NCBI GenBank assembly: GCA_017936785.1
Contig: JAGBEV010000031.1
Location: 89,739 to 153,738 of the forward strand
From: Lachnospiraceae bacterium
GTDB lineage: Bacteria > Bacillota > Clostridia > Lachnospirales > Lachnospiraceae
DNA: 64,000 nt
Direction of reading: 5' to 3'
Under the pieces are notes generated by a model. The model searched no databases. It worked only from the letters and a program-made list of their open reading frames with translations, and was not told the origin of the DNA. Each line of letters begins with the position of its first letter. Positions within the stretch are counted from its first letter, which is position 1. Below are positions 1-8,493 of the stretch, one piece after another. The translations under genes were made by a program, and so were the position numbers.

Positions 1-380
1 CCATCAACTTCCAATGTAACATAAGGAATATCTTCATAACAGAGCAATTCGCATACAGGATACAGTTCTCCGTCCGTTGCACTTTCTCCAAATTTAATTG
101 TTTCCTCCTGTGAAAACTGAAAAGTTCCAACTAATTTTGCCTCTTTAGGAAGGGTTTTCAATTCCCAATGTTCCATGTCTAATGCAGATATAAAATCTGA
201 TATTTCTTCGCTTTCTGCCAAAATCTGTGTTGCAGTGGAAGTATTTGCGGGAAGAACGGCAATTTCCTGTGCTTTGGAAAGTTCCCCACAATATTCAGAC
301 GCATCTTCTTTTTCACTATTGGCATGGCAGCCACAAAGGAATACGGTGGTCATTAGTAACAACATCAATATTTTTTTCAT
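1..380 (-). CDS. Putative lipoprotein, C-terminus beyond the left edge
   Basis: The reading frame is open from an ATG at 380 to the window edge, giving the first 126 residues. They begin with a Lys-Lys start, a hydrophobic stretch and a lipobox-like L-C-G-C around residues 15-18, so the protein is predicted to be exported and lipid-anchored. The rest is acidic and hydrophilic with no domain I recognise. GTGAGG, about 5 nt upstream, is its ribosome binding site. It starts 7 nt after the stop of the XRE regulator gene, so the two are probably co-transcribed. Function unknown. Confidence 0.7.
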   Translation of the reverse strand, partial: MKKILMLLLMTTVFLCGCHANSEKEDASEYCGELSKAQEIAVLPANTSTATQILAESEEISDFISALDMEHWELKTLPKEAKLVGTFQFSQEETIKFGESATDGELYPVCELLCYEDIPYVTLEVD

Positions 381-387
381 AGTAACC

Positions 388-1131
388 TCACTTTCTGTTT
401 TCGTGATATTCATCATTCATAATCAATAATCGGTATGCCCGGACAATGCCAGCCATATACACACACAAGAAAACTCCTATTCCAGCTAATACCATTCCGC
501 AAGCAAAAACAATATTATCTAAGACGTACATTTCAGCAGGTGCAATCATCGGACAGAGTAAAAATCCAATGGCAATCATGGCAATTCCAACAAGGTTAAA
601 AATATGAGCTAATTTCTTTTTGTCAGCATAAACAGCGGTTAATTCTGAGTTTACTGTTTTATCCAAGGATAAGCTTTCTATCCAAATTTTACGATATGGA
701 TTATCTGCTAACTTTACTGAGAACAGAAGAATCATTCCTATAATGACAACTACCATAAACAATATCATGCTTATTTCTGCGTCCCAAAAAGAAAGAGATA
801 AACTGCCAACGAATAAACCGACCGCAATACCAATTTTTATCATTTTTCTTTTTTGATAGGCAAGGAATCCGTCTGCCATTTCCCGGCTGACATATATTCC
901 TTTTTCATCTGGGTTTGTCTCCGGTTTTTGCATATCTTCCTCATTGAAAAGATAATCCAAAGATACATTAAACAGTTTGCTCATTCGAACAATTTTTTCA
1001 GTTTCGGGATAGCCCTTGTCACGTTCCCATTTACTGATTGCCTGTCTTGATACTTCTAACTGATAAGAAAGTTCCTCTTGAGATAAGCCAGCATCCTTTC
1101 TTAGCGTTTGTATTTTTTCTCCAAATGTCAT
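388..1131 (-). CDS. XRE-family regulator with C-terminal membrane domain
   Basis: 247 aa. Residues about 6-60 form a classic helix-turn-helix of the Cro/C1-type (LSQEELSYQLEVSRQAISKW), so it binds DNA. From about residue 95 there are four hydrophobic segments in two pairs (about 97-115, 118-138, 176-196, 205-230), so the DNA-binding domain is tethered to the membrane. In low-GC Firmicutes this HTH-plus-TM architecture is common in regulators that sense envelope stress or control an adjacent membrane or lipoprotein gene. The downstream lipoprotein gene is the natural partner. The signal sensed cannot be read from sequence. Confidence 0.88.
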   Translation of the reverse strand: MTFGEKIQTLRKDAGLSQEELSYQLEVSRQAISKWERDKGYPETEKIVRMSKLFNVSLDYLFNEEDMQKPETNPDEKGIYVSREMADGFLAYQKRKMIKIGIAVGLFVGSLSLSFWDAEISMILFMVVVIIGMILLFSVKLADNPYRKIWIESLSLDKTVNSELTAVYADKKKLAHIFNLVGIAMIAIGFLLCPMIAPAEMYVLDNIVFACGMVLAGIGVFLCVYMAGIVRAYRLLIMNDEYHENRK

Positions 1132-1147
1132 ATTGTGTTCCTTCTTT

Positions 1148-1179
1148 CGCTACCAAACTTACCATTTTTGCAGGTAGCG
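1148..1179 (-). promoter_or_regulatory. Inverted repeat in the XRE gene leader
   Basis: A perfect 7-bp inverted repeat, CGCTACC and GGTAGCG, with an 18-nt spacer lies just upstream of the ribosome binding site of the XRE regulator. It could be an operator for autoregulation or an RNA hairpin in the roughly 135-nt leader. The repeat is seen directly; the role is inference. Confidence 0.4.
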
Positions 1180-1265
1180 CACCACCAAAATGTGGTTTCC
1201 ATTACGCAACTTAGCGTTGCAACTGTATGTTGCAAAAGATTTTGCTTAGGTTTTTGAGTTTTTTT

Positions 1266-1294
1266 ATTATATCTCTCCATTTTGAAAAAGTAAA
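1266..1294 (-). promoter_or_regulatory. Sigma-A promoter for the XRE-lipoprotein unit
   Basis: On the minus strand, TTTACT (1289-1294) and TATAAT (1266-1271) are separated by 17 bp. This is a near-consensus sigma-A promoter about 135 nt upstream of the XRE start codon. Confidence 0.6.
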
Positions 1295-1320
1295 TACATA
1301 GGCAAAATCCTACGGGACGA

Positions 1321-1358
1321 ACAAAAACAGGCGGCTCATTAAAGCCGCCTGTTTTTGT
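1321..1358 (-). terminator. Intrinsic terminator after the CAP-domain gene
   Basis: A perfect 16-bp stem with a 6-nt loop (ACAAAAACAGGCGGCT paired with its complement) starts about 30 nt after the CAP gene stop. The flanking A and T runs allow termination on the minus strand and possibly on both strands. Confidence 0.85.
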
Positions 1359-1388
1359 ATTGAAGAATTTTACTTTGACTTGCATTGA

Positions 1389-2081
1389 TTAGTAGGTGAA
1401 CAGCTGTACCCAGTGGTTTACACCGTTTTCATCCTGATAATATCCTACTCCGATATTTTTGAAATTTTTGTTTAAAATATTGGCACGGTGTCCGTCGCTG
1501 TTCATCCAGCCGTTCATTACCTGTTCCGGGGTTTTCTGTCCCCAGGCAATGTTTTCTCCGCTGCCGCGGAAGGATACGCCCTGTTCCTTTAATGCACTGC
1601 TGAAGCTGCTGCCGTTTGGTCTTGTGTGAGAAAACTGCTGCACAATTTCTTTTGCCCTCACATTTGCCGCTGCCGTAACATCTGCATCCATGGTAAGTGC
1701 CGGAAGTCCTGCTTTGGCTCTTTCCTCGTTGACCAGCTCAACTATTTGCTCTGCATAAGAAAGTGTTTCTTCATCTGATGTATCTTCTCCCTGGTTTGGT
1801 GTATCCGGAGATTCTACTGCCGGCGGATTGGTCGTGTCCGGTGTATCAACGCCCGGATTATCTGCATCAGGGCAAAGGTTTCCGATATTATCAATAGTAG
1901 TGCCAAGTTCTTTTAATATCTGGTTCAGGCTCTCTGTTCCCTGACCAATGTATACCTTATAGCATTTGCCGTTTACATTTATAACATTTCCTGTTTTTGC
2001 CGCATAAGCAGTCAGCGGTGTACTTCCTGCTGCCACTACTGCTGATAATAATGTGATTGCTAATAATAATTTTTTCTTCAT
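1389..2081 (-). CDS. Secreted CAP-domain (SCP/YkwD-like) protein
   Basis: 230 aa. Residues 1-27 are a signal peptide (KKKLLLAITLLSAVVAAGS, cleavage near AYA-A). A short segment follows, then a Pro/Asp/Thr-rich linker (about 75-105), and a CAP/SCP domain fills residues about 110-230. CAP signatures seen are QFSHTRPNG, SGENIAWG and GHRANILNKNFKNIGVGYY, ending in a WVQLF strand. Bacterial YkwD/SafA-type proteins are extracellular or spore-coat associated; their molecular activity is poorly defined. A strong AAGGAGG site precedes the ATG. It is monocistronic, with its own terminator. Confidence 0.92.
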   Translation of the reverse strand: MKKKLLLAITLLSAVVAAGSTPLTAYAAKTGNVINVNGKCYKVYIGQGTESLNQILKELGTTIDNIGNLCPDADNPGVDTPDTTNPPAVESPDTPNQGEDTSDEETLSYAEQIVELVNEERAKAGLPALTMDADVTAAANVRAKEIVQQFSHTRPNGSSFSSALKEQGVSFRGSGENIAWGQKTPEQVMNGWMNSDGHRANILNKNFKNIGVGYYQDENGVNHWVQLFTY

Positions 2082-2322
2082 CGCTTCCTCCTTAAATATT
2101 ACATATTTGTTACAAAATTGATACTAACATGTTACATCCAAGAATACTACAAGCAAATTTTACCATGCATTTTGCTGACAGCCCTGTGACCAAAAAATTG
2201 TACACCCGTGTAGAAAATCCATAATATTCTTTAAACCAATGGCTTTATTCAAATTCCCATGTTATACTTTTTCTGATATAAAGCGATCAATATAGCGTTA
2301 TAGATATGAAAAGAGAAATGTC

Positions 2323-2793
2323 ATGATAGTTTCATTTGATTTAGATGATACCTTATTTGTATCTCCGGATAATTTCAGAGTTGAAGAAGAATTAAGTTTT
2401 CCCTGGAATATGATTTATAAAGAGCGGCTCAGATTTGGAACCATTTCACTGCTAAGAGAAATACAGTCTTTGGGAATAAAGGTCTGGATATATACTACAT
2501 CCTTTCGCTCGGAAAAGTATATCAGAAGATTATTCAGACATTATGGGATCAAATTGGATTCCGTGATAAATGGTTCACGGCATGAAAAAGAAGTCCAGGG
2601 AAACAAATCTGAACCTATGCCGTCTAAATATCCGGGAAAATACAGAATTGCCCTGCATATAGACGATGACGTTTCAGTACTGCAGAACGGTAAAGTCTAT
2701 GGCTTCAAGGTTCACTTGATCGGTATGCAGGATGATAATTGGGATAAGAGGATATTGGAACAGATAAAAAATATTCAGTCAAAACACATTTAA
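2323..2793 (+). CDS. Small HAD-superfamily protein
   Basis: 156 aa. The N-terminus has the HAD motif I nucleophile loop (SFDLDDTL), motif II appears as IYTTS near residue 64, and an acidic motif IV (HIDDD) lies near residue 118. The cap is minimal. This fits a small HAD phosphatase or an HAD-fold protein of unknown substrate. It stands alone on the plus strand, convergent with the next gene only 20 bp away, with no obvious terminator between them. Confidence 0.75.
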   Translation: MIVSFDLDDTLFVSPDNFRVEEELSFPWNMIYKERLRFGTISLLREIQSLGIKVWIYTTSFRSEKYIRRLFRHYGIKLDSVINGSRHEKEVQGNKSEPMPSKYPGKYRIALHIDDDVSVLQNGKVYGFKVHLIGMQDDNWDKRILEQIKNIQSKHI

Positions 2794-2812
2794 CATAAGA
2801 AAAATTTCTGAT

Positions 2813-3745
2813 TTAAATCTGTACGATCTGCTTTACAAATAATCTGTTTTTGTGATCCAAAAATAATGCTTTTGATCCTCGAAATTTGAAATTTTTTATC
2901 AGCAGCGGCTTTTCCTGAAATATAATTTCTGTTCTTTCATAGTCTTTGATCTCATGATGAGAAATAACCGCAGAATGGAATTCAGAATGTTTATCATACC
3001 CGCCATCGAAAATCAAATATCCGGAGTCCGCAGTCAATAGAAAACCGGCTGCTCCCATTATATCAGGCTGATATACCACCTTCTTATGAAAATCCGTCCT
3101 GACCAGATTAAATTCATCATAATAGTAATACCACAGGTTTCCTTTATCATCCAGATTCATGGCATAGCAGTCATAAATTGGATCATCTGCTTTCCATAAT
3201 ATATTGCCTTTTTCATCCCAGGAAATCAAACCACAGCTTCCGATGGGATGATCCCATCCATAATTTCCAAATACGCCCTCGTCAAAATAACTTGTTATAA
3301 TGCGGCCGTCGGCAGTTACAATGCAGTCTTCAATTCCATCTCCCAGGCAGAACTCATCAGAAACAGTTCCTGACCTGTCAACCAGAACAGCATTTTTTTC
3401 AGGTCCTTCTTTTTGGTTACAGGTTCTTGATCCCAGTAACAATATTCGGTTGTTTATGGGCTGGATAAAATGAAAATTCATCATATGCCTGCCAAGATTG
3501 TAATACTCATATGATAAAAGTTCTCCCGTATACCAGTCTACAGATAAAACAAGCATGCTGTATATTGTATCTGCTGTTGTATCTACAAAAATTCCATTGA
3601 TTCTTTCGGGAATCTTTTCACTTAACAAAATGTAAACCGCATCATCATAACCGATGCTCATACTCACAAATGAATTGAAAGAAACATCATATTCTTTTAA
3701 GATATTTACAATATCAATGGACTTATGAACAAATACATTTCTCAT
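2813..3745 (-). CDS. Propeller-like protein of unknown function, behind the LuxR regulator
   Basis: 310 aa from the ATG at 3745, chosen because AGGAG lies 7 nt upstream; a longer TTG start at 3766 lacks such a site. There is no signal peptide. The sequence is rich in repeated short beta-strand units of the type 'D-x-x-G-x-I/L-W' (for example DEKGNILWKADD, DDKGNLWYYYYD, TADSGYLIFDGG, DHKNRLFVKQ), suggesting a cytoplasmic beta-propeller. It starts 25 nt after the MalT-like regulator, so it is probably co-transcribed and functionally tied to it. No catalytic motif is visible. Confidence 0.65.
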   Translation of the reverse strand: MRNVFVHKSIDIVNILKEYDVSFNSFVSMSIGYDDAVYILLSEKIPERINGIFVDTTADTIYSMLVLSVDWYTGELLSYEYYNLGRHMMNFHFIQPINNRILLLGSRTCNQKEGPEKNAVLVDRSGTVSDEFCLGDGIEDCIVTADGRIITSYFDEGVFGNYGWDHPIGSCGLISWDEKGNILWKADDPIYDCYAMNLDDKGNLWYYYYDEFNLVRTDFHKKVVYQPDIMGAAGFLLTADSGYLIFDGGYDKHSEFHSAVISHHEIKDYERTEIIFQEKPLLIKNFKFRGSKALFLDHKNRLFVKQIVQI

Positions 3746-3770
3746 TGGTTTACTCCTGCTAATCAAAGTT

Positions 3771-6272
3771 TTAGACGAAACTTCCTCCTGCTCCCATCTG
3801 GGCGATCCTGAGAAGATCCCTTCTGGAATTTATACCCAGCTTTGTAAAGATATTTTTCATGGAGCTTTTTACCGTATTTTCACTGATAAAAAGCTGTGCT
3901 GCGATCTGCTTGTTGGTAAAGCCGTCCAATGCCAGAAGTGCAATGTCATTCTCCCTTTTGGTAAGCATGGGGAAAATTCCTGTATACCGCTGATTCTTAG
4001 CATTTTTATGCACTGTTGAAAATTTACGGCATGCTGCCATGATCAGCTTGTATCCTTCATTTTCTTCTAACAGTTCCTGCAATGGCCTGACCAGCCATTC
4101 ACTGTACTTGGCAAATAACATAACAGGGGCAAATTCCACAAGAGCTACTGCTTTGCGGATATATTCCTTTGCCTCTTCTATCCTTCCAAGGGACGCTGCC
4201 GCACAGGCAAGGATCAGATAAATGTTTCCCACTGTTAACTGATTGGAATATTTCCTGACCATGGACAGAATTTCTTCTTCCATGGAAAGCACTTCGGCAA
4301 ATTTTTCATCATGGAGACAGATCGCTGTTTTGATCATCATGGCATAGGGATATGCCTGAGGTAAGATTTCCTTAGGCGGTCTGCCCTTTTCCCTGATCCA
4401 TTCCGCCAGATGATCCGGATATCCGATATGTTCATGGAAAAATGCCTCACACATATCCACAGTATATGTGAGACTGGACTTTTCGCTTTTTTCCCGGATT
4501 ACCATGGCACGCATTTCTTCCAGTATCCTTTTTACTTCTTCAAAATCCCCCCGCATATATGCAAGATGAGCATTCAAATACTGAATATTGATGGTATAGC
4601 TGAGCAGCTGGTTGGACTGGCACTTTCTAAGCGCCCTGTGGCAAAAAATTTCAGCCTGCTCAAAATCACCGGTATAATACCAGTACTCTGCCTCTGCAAT
4701 ATCAATTATCCCATCATAAACACGTATTCCGTAATTGCGGTATTCCTCAAATTGTTCTTCCAGTTTTTTTATCACATCTTTTCCGTTTCCGCCTGTGTAA
4801 AACATATGAAAAACAGATGGAATGCCAAAAGTTCTGGGGATATCCCTGTCCACTTTAGGCAGATCTTCTGCCTCTATGGCAGCCGCCTTTTTCATATAAT
4901 ATTTCATCTGATCCAGATCATTAAAGGAACTTTGGGATAAAAACACATAATATGCCTTCCATAGATAATCCTTATCCTCTCTGGCAAGCTTGATCTGCTT
5001 CATCAGCTGTTCAAATAAAAGACGGCACTCCGCCAGCCTCTCATCTTCTCCGTAATTGTAAAAACGCCACATAAACAGCACCAGACAAAGAGGATAATCT
5101 TCAAATAAGATCTTGGGACAATCATCATAACATCTTTTGATCAGTTCCATGTCCTCATCTCTGGAGCATACTGTTTCAAACAGTTCCAGCGTCCGCAGCA
5201 TTCCCTCATAATTCCCTGCTTTCTCGTACCACCTTAATGCTTCATGATACTCCCCTGTCTGTATGAGATATTCCGCCAGCCGCTCGTAGCGGATGCACCG
5301 CTCAGAAAGACTTAATCTTTCAAAATGATGATAAATACAATCCTTAAATATAGTATGAAAATGATATTCTCCTGTATCGGGATACTTTCCAAAAAAGGAA
5401 TGATTGTTCATCAATTCCTGAAGCATGGGTTCACTATCTTCCCCACCATTAAAAAAATCCGCCTGCTCCTTTGTAAAATCCTGAAGTAATGCCAGATAAG
5501 ACAATAAATACTGGGTCTGCTTGGAACAGGTTGCATATGCCACTCTGTCCACCAGATGCTCCATGTCTGCGCTTAGATCACTTCTACCCATGCGGCGGTA
5601 ATTCAAAACAGAAACATAGATCATGGAAATCCAGCCTTCAGATTTTTCGTAAATCTGTTCCGTTTCTTCCTCACTGATATCCAATTGATACATACCCAGA
5701 TACTTGTGAAAGTCTTCTCTGGATAATCTTAAATCCTCCGTATCGATCCGGTTCAATTTGCCCGTGGCAAGAAGGAATTCCTCATCCTTGAACACACTTT
5801 TTTGGGATATGATGATAATATGTATCCGATCCGGAAATTCTTTTACAAGAAACCTGAAAAATTCACTGGTCTGCTCACTTTGAATCTGATGAAAATCATC
5901 CAATACAATGAGAATATTTTCTTCCGTCAGCATCTGGGCAAGCTCATCTGCGAAATGTGCTCTCTGTATTTCATCCCAGGGAAAAGGCCACCTTAAAAAC
6001 CGCTGGGCACTGGTAGAATTGCAAAACAATCCCCTGCACAGCGTATTCCATGCATGTTGAGGATCGCCATCGTATATATTGACCCATTTCACCGGCATAT
6101 TCACACTTTTACAAAATTCCCTGACTGCAACAGTCTTTCCATAGCCGGTAGGAGCTTCCACCAGCGTGATCGTTCTGCTTATGACACCTGCCAATGCCTT
6201 TTTCAGCCGTTTTGAAAGATAAATTTCATCTTTGATCTTAAATTCGTCCATACTCATGATGTCTTTTCTCAT
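3771..6272 (-). CDS. MalT/LuxR-type ATP-dependent transcriptional regulator
   Basis: 833 aa from the ATG at 6272, which overlaps the hemZ stop as ATGA. Walker A (APTGYGKT) is at about residues 40-47 and Walker B (ILIVLDDFHQI) near 127, forming a STAND-type NTPase. A long alpha-helical TPR-like region covers about 320-740. The C-terminal 65 residues are a LuxR/GerE helix-turn-helix (LTKRENDIALLALDGFTNKQIA). Proteins of this architecture (MalT family) are activated by a small ligand plus ATP and oligomerise on promoters. The inducer is unknown; the downstream propeller-like gene is a likely target or partner. Confidence 0.9.
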   Translation of the reverse strand: MRKDIMSMDEFKIKDEIYLSKRLKKALAGVISRTITLVEAPTGYGKTVAVREFCKSVNMPVKWVNIYDGDPQHAWNTLCRGLFCNSTSAQRFLRWPFPWDEIQRAHFADELAQMLTEENILIVLDDFHQIQSEQTSEFFRFLVKEFPDRIHIIIISQKSVFKDEEFLLATGKLNRIDTEDLRLSREDFHKYLGMYQLDISEEETEQIYEKSEGWISMIYVSVLNYRRMGRSDLSADMEHLVDRVAYATCSKQTQYLLSYLALLQDFTKEQADFFNGGEDSEPMLQELMNNHSFFGKYPDTGEYHFHTIFKDCIYHHFERLSLSERCIRYERLAEYLIQTGEYHEALRWYEKAGNYEGMLRTLELFETVCSRDEDMELIKRCYDDCPKILFEDYPLCLVLFMWRFYNYGEDERLAECRLLFEQLMKQIKLAREDKDYLWKAYYVFLSQSSFNDLDQMKYYMKKAAAIEAEDLPKVDRDIPRTFGIPSVFHMFYTGGNGKDVIKKLEEQFEEYRNYGIRVYDGIIDIAEAEYWYYTGDFEQAEIFCHRALRKCQSNQLLSYTINIQYLNAHLAYMRGDFEEVKRILEEMRAMVIREKSEKSSLTYTVDMCEAFFHEHIGYPDHLAEWIREKGRPPKEILPQAYPYAMMIKTAICLHDEKFAEVLSMEEEILSMVRKYSNQLTVGNIYLILACAAASLGRIEEAKEYIRKAVALVEFAPVMLFAKYSEWLVRPLQELLEENEGYKLIMAACRKFSTVHKNAKNQRYTGIFPMLTKRENDIALLALDGFTNKQIAAQLFISENTVKSSMKNIFTKLGINSRRDLLRIAQMGAGGSFV

Positions 6273-7783
6273 TTGCCAAGCCAACCTTCCATTTCTTGTA
6301 TATGGAATAATTCTTTTTTTCTATAAAGCATTTCCTCTATTTTTTCGATATAAAGCTTCACGTCTTTTACATTATCCGCTCTTTCGATTCGTCCATCCGG
6401 CAGCACGATCTTGGAAATGCTTCCGGCTCCCAAAGCCATGATCGTCTGCATTTCCTCCATGATAAGAATATTGTAGATACCGTATTTTCCCGGCTTTGCA
6501 TAACCCACATTTTCAAAATTACCGGACATATTTTTCTGCCTGTACAGATAATAGGGCTCCATGCCCATTTTCCTTGCCCCTGCTGCTGCAATTTCCATGG
6601 TTTCATCTGTATTTTTCAGGCATTGAATGCCGTTTTCTTCGATCCAGCTGCGAAGTCTGGAGGCTCGTTTTATTGCAAGGGAATGTACTGTTAAGGAATC
6701 CGGATTCAGATTCCGGATTTCTTTTATGGTCTTTTTCACATCCTCTGCTGTTTCCCCCGGAAGCCCTAATATCACATCCATATTGATATTATCAAAGCCT
6801 GCAAGCCTTGCCATGGCAAAGGCCTCTTTGACCTGCTCTACCGTATGTCTCCTGCCGATGAGCTCAAGGGTCTCATCCTTCATGGTCTGGGGATTCACAG
6901 AAATCCTTGTTACCCCATGTTCTTTCAACACTTTCAGCTTATCTGCGGTTATGCTGTCCGCTCTTCCCGCTTCCACGGTAAATTCCATCAGGCTGGACAG
7001 ATCAAAGGTATTTTCCAGACAGACCATCAGCCGTTCCAGTTGTTTCGCTGATAAAGTAGTGGGCGTTCCGCCGCCTATATAAATGCTGTCTAACACTTTG
7101 CCTTTATATGCCTGTGCAACGTATTCCATTTCCCTGCACACACAATCAATATACTGCTCCACGATTCCTTCATAAGCACAAATGGGATAGGAAGTAAAGG
7201 AACAATAAAGACAGGTGGTAGGGCAAAAAGGAATACCGATATACAGGCTATATCCTTCCCTTACATGAAGAGGTACAAGCAGTTCCTTTTCCCTGTGGGC
7301 AATATCTATGGAAAGGGCAGCTTTTTCGCTGCTGACGAAATGGACCTCTCTCATAAAGCGCCCGATTTCTACATCGCTCTTTCCTTTTTCCAGCATCCCC
7401 ATGGCAATCTTGGTGGGACGTATCCCTGTCAAGTTTCCCCATGGAAGGCTTTTTCCTGTATGCGCTTCCAGGGAGCGGTACAAAAACGCCTTCATCCTGT
7501 TCTTGTTGATCTTTCCTGCCGGGTCTTTTTCCGTCTTTTCCCAAAGATCTTCACGACCTGTATACTCCCCTCTTAACTCTCCTGCCTCATGCCCCAAAAA
7601 AGTTATGGAAGGCTTACTTCCCTGGAGGATGATCCTCATACGGACGCCCGCCCTTAATTCTTCTGCTTTTTCCCTATCTGTAGATGGTGAGACCACCCTG
7701 ACTGTTTCCTCCGGATAAAAAGCTTTTACCAAAGAATGGATATCATATTCTAACCTGTCTGTATCTACTGTTACTGCAAACAT
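6269..7783 (-). CDS. hemZ: HemZ-type radical SAM protein (coproporphyrinogen dehydrogenase-like)
   Basis: 504 aa. The radical SAM cluster motif CxxxCxxC is at C187, C191, C194 (CPTTCLYCSF). The GGGTPTTL motif and the HemN-like core follow, and about 180 N-terminal residues are specific to the HemZ subfamily. HemZ is named as an oxygen-independent coproporphyrinogen oxidase, but many HemN-like proteins have other roles, and no haem pathway genes are nearby. It sits downstream of rsh and an MBL hydrolase, an order I associate with Clostridia. It overlaps the MalT-like gene by 4 nt. Confidence 0.88.
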   Translation of the reverse strand: MFAVTVDTDRLEYDIHSLVKAFYPEETVRVVSPSTDREKAEELRAGVRMRIILQGSKPSITFLGHEAGELRGEYTGREDLWEKTEKDPAGKINKNRMKAFLYRSLEAHTGKSLPWGNLTGIRPTKIAMGMLEKGKSDVEIGRFMREVHFVSSEKAALSIDIAHREKELLVPLHVREGYSLYIGIPFCPTTCLYCSFTSYPICAYEGIVEQYIDCVCREMEYVAQAYKGKVLDSIYIGGGTPTTLSAKQLERLMVCLENTFDLSSLMEFTVEAGRADSITADKLKVLKEHGVTRISVNPQTMKDETLELIGRRHTVEQVKEAFAMARLAGFDNINMDVILGLPGETAEDVKKTIKEIRNLNPDSLTVHSLAIKRASRLRSWIEENGIQCLKNTDETMEIAAAGARKMGMEPYYLYRQKNMSGNFENVGYAKPGKYGIYNILIMEEMQTIMALGAGSISKIVLPDGRIERADNVKDVKLYIEKIEEMLYRKKELFHIQEMEGWLGK

Positions 7784-7835
7784 ATTGTGCCTCTGTTATT
7801 TTTTCTTTTTCATTTCTGTCAAAGCCCCAAAAGTT

Positions 7836-8462
7836 CTATTGCAGAAAAGGATTATATTTTTTCTCATGCCCGATGGTGGTAGACTCCCCGTGACCGGAAA
7901 AGACCTTTACCTCATCCGGCAGCACAAAGAGCTTTTCCCTGACGTTTCGCACAAGAGAAGCTGCTGATCCTGTAGGGAAATCCGTTCTTCCTACGGATTC
8001 TAAGAAAAGGGTATCTCCGCCTACCAGAATGCCGTCTTCTTCAAAATAGAAAACGCAGCTTCCTTTGGTATGTCCCGGTGTGGCAATGACCCGGAAGGAA
8101 ATTCCTGCTTCGGTGCAGATATCTCCGTCATGGACATATCCGTCCGGCTCCACGGTATAAGATCTGCCAAAAGCTTCAGAAAGATTTATCTTAGCATCCT
8201 GACAAATATCCGCTTCCTCATCCAAAGCATATACTTTAGCACCGCTTAGCTTTCTCAGCTCATTACAGCCTCCAATATGGTCAAAATGACCATGGGTAAG
8301 ATAGATTGCCGCTACTGAAAAACCTGCTTGCTTTAATTTTTCATAGATCAGCTCTCCCTGATCTCCCGGATCAAAAAAGATCACATCTTTTTTTCCCTCC
8401 TCATAGACAAAATAGCAGTTAGTAGCACATGAGCTCAATACAAATTTTCCGATTTTTAACAT
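7836..8462 (-). CDS. MBL-fold metallo-hydrolase (glyoxalase II-like)
   Basis: 208 aa. The zinc-binding signature T-H-G-H-F-D-H-I-G-G (H57, H59, D61, H62) is intact, with further metal ligands in ATPGHTKGS, GGDTLF and a terminal SGHGEST. The family hydrolyses thioesters such as S-lactoylglutathione analogues; in Firmicutes lacking glutathione the physiological substrate is often unknown. TAGGAGG lies 6 nt before the ATG. It is 31 bp downstream of rsh and upstream of hemZ, so it is part of that operon. Confidence 0.9.
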   Translation of the reverse strand: MLKIGKFVLSSCATNCYFVYEEGKKDVIFFDPGDQGELIYEKLKQAGFSVAAIYLTHGHFDHIGGCNELRKLSGAKVYALDEEADICQDAKINLSEAFGRSYTVEPDGYVHDGDICTEAGISFRVIATPGHTKGSCVFYFEEDGILVGGDTLFLESVGRTDFPTGSAASLVRNVREKLFVLPDEVKVFSGHGESTTIGHEKKYNPFLQ

Positions 8463-8493
8463 TTTTTCCTCCTATTGAAAACGGGGTGCTGTA

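Noticed and set aside
1128-1385. Minus-strand frame of 85 codons upstream of the XRE gene
   Set aside because: It crosses the CAP-gene terminator and the XRE promoter and leader; the composition is not protein-like.
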